The notes below the pieces were generated by a model, which did no database searches, was not told the DNA's origin, and saw only the letters and a list, made by a program, of their open reading frames with translations. Below are positions 12,588-23,409 of a stretch of 64,000 nt of DNA, in pieces. The translations under genes were made by a program, and so were the position numbers. The first letter of the stretch is position 1, and every line of letters starts with the position of its first letter. The stretch covers positions 224,064-288,063 of the forward strand of contig WTPW01000839.1 of assembly GCA_009809945.1 (NCBI GenBank), written 5' to 3'. The stretch comes from Gigaspora margarita (taxonomy: Eukaryota > Glomeromycota > Glomeromycetes > Diversisporales > Gigasporaceae).

Positions 12588-13396
12588 CAGTGGCCTACCA
12601 TATTATTGTGGACACTTTTTAAAAATTTATACAGAGCTAAATATTTAAGATATTAAGCTAAAAATTAAATTATAAATGCTTTAAATCTATATCTTTTAAA
12701 TAAAAAAAAGTTTAAAAGATTTTATNCTACAGTTTTTAAAATAATTAAGTTTAAGTAAAATATTAGANTTTTATATTTNACNNNTTTTTATTGTTGTACA
12801 AAATTAATTAAAATAATAACTGTATAGCAAAAATTAATTTTTTATTAAGCTAATTGGATTTCAAAAATAAGTAAAAATAATTCAGTATGACAAATTCATA
12901 TAATCTCAAATTTTTTTAAAATTTTAAAAAATTTTAAAGTAGTTATTATTTCTAAATACAGTAATACAATTATTAATTCAAAACTATATCAATTACCAAA
13001 TATAGTAATTTTATTACTATATATAGTAATTAAATAAAAATTTTTTGAAAAATTATAAAATTTTTAAGATATGTGCAATTTGTTATACTAAATAACTTTA
13101 TTTAAAAAAATTGCTAGTTTATTAATAAAAATTTAAGTTTATATATTACTATATTTAGTAATTCTAGTTACTATGTAAACTATATTAAATTTTAGNAAAT
13201 NGGTCAATTGTAAAAATCTAAAATNTTACTTAAACTTNATTANNTCANAAANTNTAGCATAAAATTTTTTAAACTTTTTTTTATTTAAAAGATATAGATT
13301 TAAAGAATTTTTATTTTAATTTTTAGCTTAATATTATAAATATTTAGCTCTGTATAAATTTTTAAAAAGTGTCCACAATAATATGGTAGACCATTG
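12588..13396. mobile_element. Mariner/Tc1-type non-autonomous element nested in the foldback
   Basis: Inverted ends CAGTGGCCTACCATATTATT and its near-complement AATAATATGGTAGACCATTG are flanked by TA. Similarity between the arms extends about 130 bp (through TTTAAATCTATATCTTTTAA). The interior is AT-rich with scattered N bases (12726, 12768-12785, 13196-13256) and no frame. 809 bp. Confidence 0.85.
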
Positions 13397-13419
13397 TAGT
13401 TAGTAATTTATATAATAAT

Positions 13420-14783
13420 TTTTAACTTTTCAAAATAAACTACTATTTGGCGATGATTTACAAGAAATTTTACTATGCTAACTAAAAAACATTTTATGAC
13501 AAAACTTGTAGCGCATATCATAGACTAATAGAATCTCAAATTTTATGAAAAGTATTGAAAACTTGTGAAGATATTAATGTTTTTGTAAATTTGAATGCAT
13601 ACGTTTTCTCAAGTTTTTCCCTAAACTTCAAATGCTTTCAGAAGCACTTCTCAAAATGAAACCTCTAAAACGTGACTAAGTAAGTTGGTAGAATAGGTAT
13701 TTTAAAGTCTTCATTTAAAATTTCATCAAAAACAGATTAATATTGACGAAGTTATGATGATTTTTCAATTTGCTTCCAGATTTGAAAATTTACAATTTTG
13801 ATGAAAACAGAAAAATTATATCACAGGCTAGATTTTTACAAGTTCAAATGAAACAAGTTACTGCGCACTAAGTAAACTTTTAGAGCATATTATTGACTAA
13901 TAGAATTTCAAATTTTATGAAAAAATGTTAAAAATTCGTAAAGATATTAACGTTTTTGTAAATTCAGACGCATACGTTTTTGCAAACAATTTTGGCACGT
14001 GATATACGTTTTTGGAAATAGAAAAAATCTTTTATCAAAGATTTCTCTACGAGTTCTTGACCAAATTTGATAAAAATTTTTTTATTTGAATTCTATATAT
14101 TTGTAGAATTAAAATAAAAAAATTTTTATCGAATCTGGTCAAGAACTCGTAGAGAAATCTTTGATGAAAGATTTTTTTATTTCCAAAAATGTATATTATG
14201 TGCCAAAATTGTTTGCAAAAACGTATGCGTCTGAATTTACAAAAACGTTAATAACTCCACGAGTTTTCAACATTTTTTCATAAAATTTGAGATTCTATTA
14301 GTCAATAATATGCTCTAAAGGTTTCTTAGTGCGCAGTAACTTGTTTAATTTGAACTTGTAAATCTAGCCTGTGATGTAATTTTTCTGTTTTTATCAAAAT
14401 TGTAAATTATAGAAAATCCTGAATCTAGAAGCAAATTGAAAAATCATTATAACTTCGTCAATATTAATCCATTTTTGATGAAATTTTAACCGAAGACTTT
14501 AAAATATCTATTATATCAACTTACTTAGTCATGTTTTGGAGGTTTCATTTTGAGAAAGTACTTTAGGAAGCATTTAAGTTTAGAGGAAAACCTGCGAAAA
14601 CGTATGAGTCCAAATTTACAAAAACGTTAATATCTTCACAAGTTTTTAATACTTTTTCATAAAATTTGAGATTCTATTAGTTCATGATATGCACTACAAG
14701 TCTAGTTATAAATTTTTTTAGTTAGCATAGTAAAATTTCTTGTAAATCATCGCCGAATAGTGGGTTATTTTGAAAAAGCAAAA
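13420..14783. repeat. Inner palindrome, arms of about 640 bp
   Basis: The left arm from CAAAATAAACTACTATTTGG mirrors the right arm ending TAGTGGGTTATTTTG, centre near 14100. Within each arm a block of about 100 bp (GACTAATAGAAT..AAATTTTATGAAAA) occurs twice. A further partial copy of the centre (GTTCTTGACCAAATTTGAT) lies at about 14855. Confidence 0.85.
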
Positions 14784-15199
14784 AATATATTACAAAGAAG
14801 CTACTTTGAAATTGTTTATAGAAACTTTCATCAAAGATATCTTCATGAGTTCTTGACCAAATTTGATAAAAAATTTTTTATTTTAATTCTATGAATTCAA
14901 ATAAAAAAATTTATACTATATTTATTTACTCAATACTAGATGTTATAATTTAGTTTTTAGCAAATTACTATAAAGTTTATATGTAATAATCCAACTTTTA
15001 GCAAATTTACTTGATTTTAGGGATAGCAAAAACGTTTAAATTCATGCAAATTAGTTATGACATATATGAGAGATGTCTGGGGTCCTCTAACAACTTCTTT
15101 TAGGTTTTTAGATCTTTAACTTGGAATATTTAGTTCTTTAATTTGAAATGTGAATTGAAACTTGAACTAGATCCAGGCAAGAGACTGTAATGATAAGTA

Positions 15200-16460
15200 C
15201 AGTCATATCTTTCTAAGCACATGCCCTTGGAATCACACTTAACAACGTGCACTTGAATAACAAACTGGATGCTAACACTTTTCACTTCTTCTTTACAGGT
15301 TTTTTTTGTTAATTAGTTAGAATGCGATTTGGGGCAAATTGGTTTAATAGAATAGCAAATAGGGCCTGCTGCTATAGTATGCTGTAGATTTTTATAATTT
15401 TAAATATAATATGATATAATATCGTTATAATGTATTTTATATGCTGAAAAATTTTTAAAGAACAAATTAAATTAGAAGATGTTTGCTCAGAACTCAAAGA
15501 CCAAAATCAGATTACTCCAATAAAAGCGAGCCAGAGTATCAGTGATATTAGTCATTTTTTTTATTGAAATAAAAAACAATACATTATTCATATATCAATA
15601 TACAATACACAAATCTCAAATCATATTAAGCACATATTGTTAAAGTGTGGTCTCAAGAGCATGCACTTAGAGAGATCTGATTGAACTTGATCTCTATAAA
15701 ACTTTAATGCATTTTTTCTATTATTCTAAGTATGTGTTGTTACCGTGCGGTCTCAAGAGATCTGACTATATAATGACTTCATAAACTGCTTATCTTTCGT
15801 CAATCTCCTGCTTTAATCTAAATCTAAAGTTTAACTTTGTGACATGCCAAAGACCTAAAGATCTATGAAAAGAAGAAATTGAAGAAGTTGTTAGTTTATA
15901 TTTAAAAAAATAAAATAAATAAATAAATAAAAGCTAATACTTAGCATTACTGGATCTAGATCAAGTCCCAATTTGCATTTCAACATATTAGTTCATATTA
16001 AAAAAAATAAATAAAAATGCAAAACCAGAACAAAAATGAAAAGCTTACAGTCTATAAATGCACTCTTTCTTATAAAACATGTATTATCCAAGTGCATGTT
16101 ATTAAAGTGTAGTTCCAAGGGCATGCACTATGAGAGGTCTGACTATACACACAATATTATAGTCTCTTGCTCAGATCTAGATCTTCAAGTTCCAACTCGT
16201 ATTCCAACAAGTCAAATATTAAAAACCTCCAATAAAAGAAATCAGTAGTTCATATATTCAAAAAAAAACAAACCAGAACAATAATGAAAACTAATAAAGT
16301 CAGACCTCTTTAAGTACATCTCTAAATGCATACTTAAATTCTGGTTCCAATATATATTTGACCTCTATAATGTGCCTTTTCTTATTATTTTCTAGGTGCA
16401 CATTGTTAAAGTGTAATTCCAACCAAGTACGTGCACTTAGAGAGCACTTATCATTACAGT
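15200..16460. mobile_element. Cluster of degenerate pogo/mariner-type MITE copies
   Basis: Termini of the CAGTCAGACCTCTCTAAATG family recur: CAGTCATATCTTTCTAAGCA at 15200, AGAGAGATCTGA near 15680, AAGAGATCTGACTATA near 15755, GAGAGGTCTGACTATA near 16130, GTCAGACCTCTTTAAG near 16299 and TGCACTTAGAGAG near 16432. Internal CATGCCCTTGG/AAAGTGT blocks are shared. Overlapping fragments could not be separated confidently. Confidence 0.6.
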
Positions 16461-17085
16461 CTCATTTGGATCTAAATCAATTTCCATTTCATTCAAGCTC
16501 AAATTTCCTGATCTACAACCCTAGTGTCATACTACCTATAGTTCTCATTCTAGCATTAGTTAGCTCACTATAAGTTGTGAAGTATAGTCTTTCTAATATT
16601 CTTTATCTTTGAAAATAAATATATGAAGTTGTTCTGTAAATAAATAAATGTACACTTTAATAGTTATCATTACAACTTTCGAATAAATTACCACATGCAT
16701 TCATACTGTACCTTATATATTTTCTCTATTTGACGAAATAAGATTATCAAGCCATTCTAACTTTGCTATATCATTCCTTTCGTATCTCTTGACCAACTGA
16801 GTAACAACATCAATATCTTAAACTAGATGAAATAATTAACCTTGTATTATATAAAATAATATAATAATGTATGTGTATATCTGTGGTCAATATAAATATC
16901 AATAGGCATAATAAAGTAATACAAGTAATCGATTGCAATTTAAAAGCAGGGTTCAGCATTTATTTCATATTTATTATTAATTTGCGCATAAAATTATTAA
17001 TTTGCACATACAAATTATTCTATTTACTCTGCTTTTCACGTTCTAAAAACCTATTTAATACATCACAAGGATTATAATCCAAATT
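16460..17085. other. AT-rich stretch without recognised features
   Basis: No gene seen. It may include the degenerate 3' end of the hAT element that follows on the minus strand. Confidence 0.4.
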
Positions 17086-17086
17086 C

Positions 17087-19720
17087 TCAGATAAGATAGC
17101 TCGGGATGTTTCTTCTGTTAGAGGTTCTGAATTTTCTTAATTCCAAGTCAATAATCTCATTGATTAACAAAGTTGTAGAATAATTAGATGTATCTGACAA
17201 AGGCTCGTTATCATCATCTATCTGATTCTCTTCATAACTCATAATATTACTAACTGAAGATAGATTACATGCATCTTGAAGATCAGCCTTTGTTAATTCT
17301 TTACCAGAAAAGCTTAGCTCACGCTGAATATTTGTTGTATAATACAATCTAATTTTAGATATTCCCTAGCCTGCTTATATTCAAATTAATTTGATGATTT
17401 CCTAAAATTCACTTTAATAATAAGAAATTTCTTTCACAACTTGCTTGTATGGAATTAATTAAAAAAATTCTGCAGGCTAACTCAGCTAAATATCAAGGTT
17501 GACTTTTAAAAGACCCACACTAAATTTTTGGAGTATCTATACCTGCAATATAAGGAAGATTAAATGGTAGCAATCGTGCCTCAAATGTCATATTTGTGCA
17601 ATTACTTCATTACTTTCTAATTTGGTATGCTTTAGATTTTGCCAGATTTCAATAGATGTAAGAGCCACTTGATAAAACCTACTGTCTTTTAAACACTTTC
17701 CTAAAAATTTATATTTTTAGATTAATATATAAATAAAATTTAAGTATTAAATAAAATAATTTACTTGCCTTTTTTATTGTATATTGATATATTATATAAT
17801 AACAATAAATGATTGTATAGTATATTAATTATAGTAATTTACAAAACTTGTTTGCTTATTTAAATATAATTTTTAATTATACATACCTCTATACTGTGGA
17901 TGAATATAATATGCCAAAATATAAAGTGGGTGTAAAAATTCTTAATATCGTCAATTAAAAACATGAACTGCAGAAGCTTTAAAGGTATTTATTTCAGGCA
18001 AACATTTAATAGCTACAGCTAACTTGATTAGATATGCAAAGCAATCTGCTAATGTTGCTATATTAGTTTCTAATGCATAGATTACTTTTTTAATAGGTTG
18101 CCAAATAGAACGCACTAATCAGCATGTAATAAAAAAGTCTTTATTAGCTAATAAATTAGCTATTTCTTGATTTGTAATTGTCTCAAGATGCTCAGAAAGT
18201 AACTAAAAGTAAATTTTTCTTCTTAATAATATGTAATTCTAATAAAAATATTTAATATTATAATTTATACTTACCCAATCAAATACAGGTCATGCACGAA
18301 GCATTGAATTGGTAGTAAAGTATAAAAATCCCTATCGAGTTTTTACCCAGGTCTTTAGTCTGCTACCTTTAATTTTTATATCAGTGAATCCCTTAATAAG
18401 CAATGAATGACTTGAATGAGAAGAATTAAAAAAATGATTAATTTTTCCACAATTAGCAATTAGTTTTTTTAATTCATCTAACTTAACCAAATCAGCAGCA
18501 ATAAGATTGACCACATGAGCTGTGCATCAGATATTCCTAATATGTGGATATATTTCTTGTGTTTGTTGATGTGCTAGATTACAGTTTGAAGCTGCATCTG
18601 TGACAACAGCTGCAAACTTATCTGAGCCAAGTTTTTCAATAATATTTGATATTTTATTTGCTAAAAATTCTCCCGTATGAGAATAGGATGAATAATTTTT
18701 TAAACCAACTAAATATTCTTTTTGTGTATCTGTTGTGATAATATAATTATAAATTGACTCCATTGTTGGTGATGTCCAACCATCTAGAGCTTTATTAAAT
18801 AATAATAAATTATTATATATTTAAATATAATTTAATATATCAATATATATATAATATCAATAAATAATATGCATCTGCATGTTACTTTGATCATTTGCAT
18901 TATTTTATTTGTATATTAAATATTTCACAAACATGCATATCTTTAAAGTTATATAACGAATTGTGCTATTCAAAATGTTAAAATTTTTAAATTTTATTTA
19001 TAATTGTATACAACCTAAAGTCAAATGATCAGCTCTATCTATATCTCTATCAATTGCACAATTTATTCATGCTATTTTTTATCCAGTAATTGGCCTGATA
19101 AAGTTGTTCTTAATGGTGAATCATATGCTAGTAAAAACTCTTTAAACATATCTTTAATAAATGGATTTTCAATAACTTCGAATAGAATTTTTGCCATTAC
19201 CCAAGCTTTAGCTATTTTTTGATCAAGTCAGATTAACATCTGCTTTTGGTAATGGATGATCAGATAAAAAATGTGTTGTTATTGCTGTTTGATATGGTAA
19301 GGCTTTTTTTTTGTGTATAGTTAGAATTTCTTTTAGCAACTTTTTCTCGCCAATATCGTGCTATATTTTTAGAACAATTAGAGCATTAATTTGCTAAATG
19401 TGCTTCTATATTGCTAGTTTTTCTCTTGCCCAAGATTTTTTAGGAACACAATAATAACAACTAGCTTCATAATGGCCATGACTTTTTTCTGTACCCTTAA
19501 GATAATAATCCTATATTTTAGCAAATGGTCTAGATTTTTTTTTAGTTGAAGATTGTTGGTTAGAACTATTTGTTGCATATTCTTCTTTTACTGAACTACT
19601 CTCTGATTCTTTCATTAAGTCTGCATTTCTTTTTTGCAAATTTTTTTCATTTATCTCTATAGCTAAAATTTGATACCACTATTGAAAAATAAACAAATAT
19701 ACATGAATGAAATTTATATA
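17087..19720 (-). pseudogene. Degenerate hAT transposase (BED finger, DUF659-type domain)
   Basis: Read on the minus strand, the N-terminal part (about 19500-19250) gives YYLKGTEKSHGHYEASCYYC, a BED-type zinc-finger start (C-x2-C), followed after a frameshift by an IEAHLAN..CSNCS-like tail. At 18763-18527 the frame reads MESIYNYIITTDT..EYLVGLKNYSSYSHTGEFLA..VVTDAASNC. It continues after one stop at 18514-18332 with VNLIAADLVKLDELKKL and INHFFNSSHSSHSLL, typical of the DUF659 region of hAT transposases. Further coding-like segments (ALETNIATLADCFAYLIKLA near 18060) lead to 17087. Stops and frameshifts interrupt every segment, so it is dead. I saw no terminal repeats. Confidence 0.8.
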
Positions 19721-19729
19721 TACAGATTT

Positions 19730-20200
19730 TTTAAACTTGGTTTTTGCATGCAAGATGTTTAAGGAATATTCACACAATAAACCTGTAAATAATAATTTAA
19801 GTTTCATTATGTGTGAATTTTATTCTTATAATGTTGTACATTTAAGGTATAAATGCAATCAATATTGATTGCTTTAATAATATATTATAATATTTATAGT
19901 ACATATATTCATGTTACTTTTCTAAAATCTGTTCAAAATTAATCTGATATGATTTTGCCAAAATAAGGTATAATATGAAAAGCTCGCTTGTTTTTTTTTT
20001 TTTTAAAAAAAGTCTCATTATCTAATTTCAAAATTCTAACTATCTTCTGCATACTACTGTACATCACTGCATATAGTGTTCTCTTGAAGAAGTGTCCTCT
20101 TGAAGTATCCTCTTTAAATAGTATAATTTCTACCATTTTTGAAAAGTATCCAATGCTAATCAAATAGCCCAAATTTTGATCCTGTTATATGATTAACTCA
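19730..20200. other. AT-rich stretch without recognised features
   Basis: The frame at 19939-20172 has no recognisable similarity and low complexity. Nothing else seen. Confidence 0.4.
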
Positions 20201-20204
20201 TACC

Positions 20205-20517
20205 GTATATGCCAAAAATAAGCTACTACATAAAATAAGCTACCACCTGATTTTTTTCAAAAATCTTAAAAAATCTGTTAGAGTTGCTACATATAAAAGA
20301 TATATTTAACTAAATAAACCTCAAAACTGCCATTAAGTAAACTTGTTCAGAGCATCAAAATACACCTATAGTAAAAATTTGGTGTCATTTGGTCAACTTT
20401 TTATTAGTACGTTTTTTAACATTATCAAAAAACTCACTATTTTGAAAATAAGCTACCCCACATTATTTTGTATAATTTTTTGGCCAAAAAAGGTAGCTTA
20501 TTTTAGGACACATACAG
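20205..20517. mobile_element. Dispersed non-autonomous element, copy B
   Basis: Ends GTATATGCCAAAAATAAGCT and AGCTTATTTTAGGACACATAC form an imperfect inverted repeat. The interior matches 1570-1850. Overlapping short frames are accidental. Confidence 0.7.
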
Positions 20518-20519
20518 TA

Positions 20520-21860
20520 TCCCTTCTGTATACTCTGGGGAGTTGTTTAATTTATTTTGGATTTCTTGTAAAAAAATTGGGGTATGATGCTGTAATGCTG
20601 TATGATAAAATTGAAAAAATTTTCTTGCGAAACTCTATTACAAACTTAATTAGTAATTTCTATTCAAGATATCCAAGCTTGAACCAGGTTTGGACCAGAG
20701 TTTTTAAAACTAGTTCCAAACTAGTTCAATAATCATAAAGCAAATCAAATGTAGATTTTTGCTTTAATTAGGTATCCGTTGGAAAAAACTTTAAAATTAT
20801 TAGACTTGGATTACTTAAGTAAATCAGTAAAGAACCAGTCCAGAACCATGGTTCTAAGATTCTTAGAATTTATTACACAATATATGACATACTTATTTAG
20901 CATACGTACACCAATTTTTTTTTATAGTAAAATTATAAAATACATTATGATTATTTTATTACAATCAATGAATCTTAATTCTATACAGTGAATTGCTGCA
21001 ATAGCATGTAAGTTCTAACTAAATTTTTTTTTACAGTAAATTACAGAGAAATTATAGCAGATCAGTATGGTATAGGCCATATAGTATAGGCCAATTTAAA
21101 ATCTATACTATACCAATCAGCTATAATCCCTACTATATATATATTATACTGGATTAGTATTGATTTAAAAATGGCCTATACTATACAGAACTGCACACCT
21201 ATACTATACTAATCTGTGCTAATCAGAGGTATCGAATAATTTGCAATTATTTTATCTTAATTAATTGATCAGTGGCGTAGTCACAATTAAAGCAATTTTC
21301 ACCGCAGTTTGTAACTACTGCCGACAAGGCCTTATCGATAGGTGTATAGTAAAGAAGTTTATGATTAAGTTCGAAATGTGATAACTTCATCAAAACTATC
21401 AGCAAAAAAAGTTTATTAGATGATTTAATAAAGAAAACAAAAAAGTATATATTATATAAATAAAAAAAGCTTATATGATCAAATAAATAAAAAAAACTTA
21501 TACAATTAACTTATAAGGTTAAAAAAAAAACCTATATAATTGAAAGTGTTTTTTTTTCTTTTAAAAACATGTATACTAAAATAGTCTTTATTTTTAAATG
21601 GGTTACAATGAGCACAAAAGGTTCAAACAAATGCTATGTAGAGGCCTTTTTCGAATGTGTTTTAAAATATTATTATACGGACTAGAAAAAGACTCTTAAC
21701 CTGTATACCTTTATTGCTAAAAGTAAATGGTAAAATGTGGTCGATTTAAAGATGTTCACCAAATTAAACATGTAATGTTAAAATTCAGAAGCTTTCCTTA
21801 TCATTATATTTCCTCATAACGGGTTACTAATTAAAAAGGATTGCATAATTTTATCATTAC
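20520..21860. other. Unassigned, with a GGCCTATACTATAC-rich segment
   Basis: At about 21060-21230 the motif TATAGGCC/GGCCTATACTATAC recurs in both orientations, perhaps a small foldback element. CpG becomes more frequent from about 21240. No supported gene. Confidence 0.4.
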
Positions 21861-21867
21861 GTATTAT

Positions 21868-22521
21868 ACTGAGACCATATCATCAAGCTCATTAGAATCT
21901 TTTTTGGTCTTTTGAACAATTTGGTTTCCATCTTTACTTTTTGCATATAAAAATAAAGAAATTAATACATTACTTTTATACGCATTAAAAATAATTATAG
22001 ATTGTCTACTTATTAGGTAGCTTAGATTGTTCAGTCATAGCTTTACTATTAACAATGTTTTGGTAGGGACCGTTTGTACCAGCTATAGTGTATCGATCAA
22101 TTTTTTATGTTCCTCAATTTTTCTTGAGGTCCATGTCATTTAAACCAGTTGAGCTTCGTGTGCTTATCAAGACACTAGAAAAGTTGACGACATGGTATTA
22201 TGGCAAAGAATATAATAAAAAATCTGGTATATGTTCCCTTAATTGGACAGACGACACAATATACAATAGAATATGTGGCGATAAAGAGCTAGCTACTGTT
22301 GTAGGCTTTAGTATTATTATTGAAATTTAATGATTGGTCTAAGAACAATTTATCCAAAAGTTCTTTATTGTCTAAAAACAAACAAAAAAGTTAATACATA
22401 AATTTCATGACCATAAAAAAAATTGCAAAATGAGCGTACCTTTTAGTTTAATGCGATTGGCAATATTAGGATCTAATTCTTTCTCTCCTGTCATTTCTTT
22501 TTTGACATACTCCCAAAACAA
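21868..22521 (-). pseudogene. Fragment of an unrecognised multi-exon gene
   Basis: Minus-strand exon 22521-22440 encodes LFWEYVKKEMTGEKELDPNI followed by ANRIKLK. It has AG at its 5' edge and a GTACGC donor. The next exon from 22371 joins in phase and reads NKELLDKLFLDQSLNFNNNT, ending at a stop at 22289-22291. Downstream in other frames are further coding-like pieces: SPHILLYIVSSVQLREHIPD (about 22275-22215), GTNGPYQNIVNSKAMTEQSK (about 22080-22020) and KDGNQIVQKTKKDSNELDD (about 21945-21885). The pieces need frame changes, so the gene is either broken or has introns I cannot place. Its 5' end is cut by the LTR remnant at 22.7 kb. No family recognised. Confidence 0.4.
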
Positions 22522-22760
22522 CTAATAAAATTGCATAAAATAAAAATTTTTGTGCAAAATAAATCAGTCGTGTTAATATTTCTGTAAAGTACTTTTGCTC
22601 ATTAACAATGGGAGATTTAGTAATATTATTTTGCTGACAGCATAGGATAATAAAGACAAATCACTGTTTATTAGATTGTTTCAAGCAGACTTAAAGTAAT
22701 TAATTGAAATCTTGCATTACATAAATTATGGCACGTAACACTAATCATGGCATACTATGT

Positions 22761-22935
22761 CACTCATGGCATTCACGGCACTTTCAGCATTCACGGCACT
22801 TCTGGCATTCATGCCACTCCTAGCATTAACGGCACTCACGGTACTCATGGCACTCAAGGCACTCATGGCACTCATGGCACTCAAGGCACTCACAGCACTA
22901 ACAGCACACTATACCACTCACGGCACTCATGGCAC
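22761..22935. repeat. 9-bp minisatellite GGCACTCAY
   Basis: About 19 units of GGCACTCAC/GGCACTCAT/GGCATTCAC variants. The multiple-of-three unit produces spurious THGTHGTQ-type frames. It lies in the downstream half of the solo LTR. Confidence 0.9.
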
Positions 22936-23198
22936 TCATGGCATACTGCACTACTTATGGTATTCACAGCATACTACCTTATTACCACATATGGCATAAT
23001 GGCAATATGACTTAAAGGTAGTATAGCATTTACATTATAGCCGTAATGCCGTAAGTAGTTACTACCTTAAGAAAAGTTTGCATTACTATTAATAATAGTA
23101 GATAAAAGATTAGTAAATATAAAATACAATGTCTGGATCTATCTAAACTAAAAGAAATATAGAGAGTTTATATAGCTATTGAGCTAAGTGTTGCCATG

Positions 23199-23305
23199 CA
23201 TCATTATGCATTACAATGCATTGCTATGCATTGCTATATATCGTTATGCATTGCTATGCATTACTATGCATCACCATGCATCATTGTATATCATTTTGCA
23301 TATTA
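23199..23305. repeat. 10-bp array TATGCATTGC in LTR
   Basis: About ten units of ATGCATTGCT/ATGCATCATT variants lie directly upstream (minus strand) of a TATATAAAC box, the same arrangement as at 61513-61627. Confidence 0.85.
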
Positions 23306-23409
23306 CAATTACTAAATACAGTTATTACAAAATTTTTTTCTTAATTTCTAATTTTTAAACTAATTTCTACCAAAACTATTCTATAACATTCTATTGCCAG
23401 TTCATACTT

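Larger units (their letters stand above)
12176..15086. mobile_element. Giant hAT-type foldback element, 2.9 kb, with 8-bp target duplication
   Basis: Ends AGGACCCTGGACATCTCTGA and the complement of AGAGATGTCTGGGGTCCT are inverted repeats, bordered on both sides by CTAACAAC, an exact 8-bp duplication typical of hAT transposition. The interior is a 1.36-kb palindrome (13420-14783) plus AGCAAATT-rich arms. There is no transposase frame, so it is non-autonomous. A mariner-type element (12588-13396) lies within the left part. Confidence 0.85.
22747..23396 (-). mobile_element. Solo LTR-like remnant of the 61-kb gypsy family
   Basis: 23100-23396 is the reverse complement of 61411-61670. Shared: TGGCA start, GGTAGAAATTAG, AATAACTGTATTTAGTAATT, a GCAT-rich 10-bp array, CTATATAAACTCTCTATATT and GACATTGTATTTTATATTTA. 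Beyond that it carries its own 9-bp array and ends near 22747. There is no internal region, so it is probably a solo LTR. Confidence 0.65.

Noticed and set aside
22747-23010. ORFs with THGTHGTQ and ALMALMAL repeats
   Set aside because: Product of the 9-bp minisatellite within the LTR remnant.
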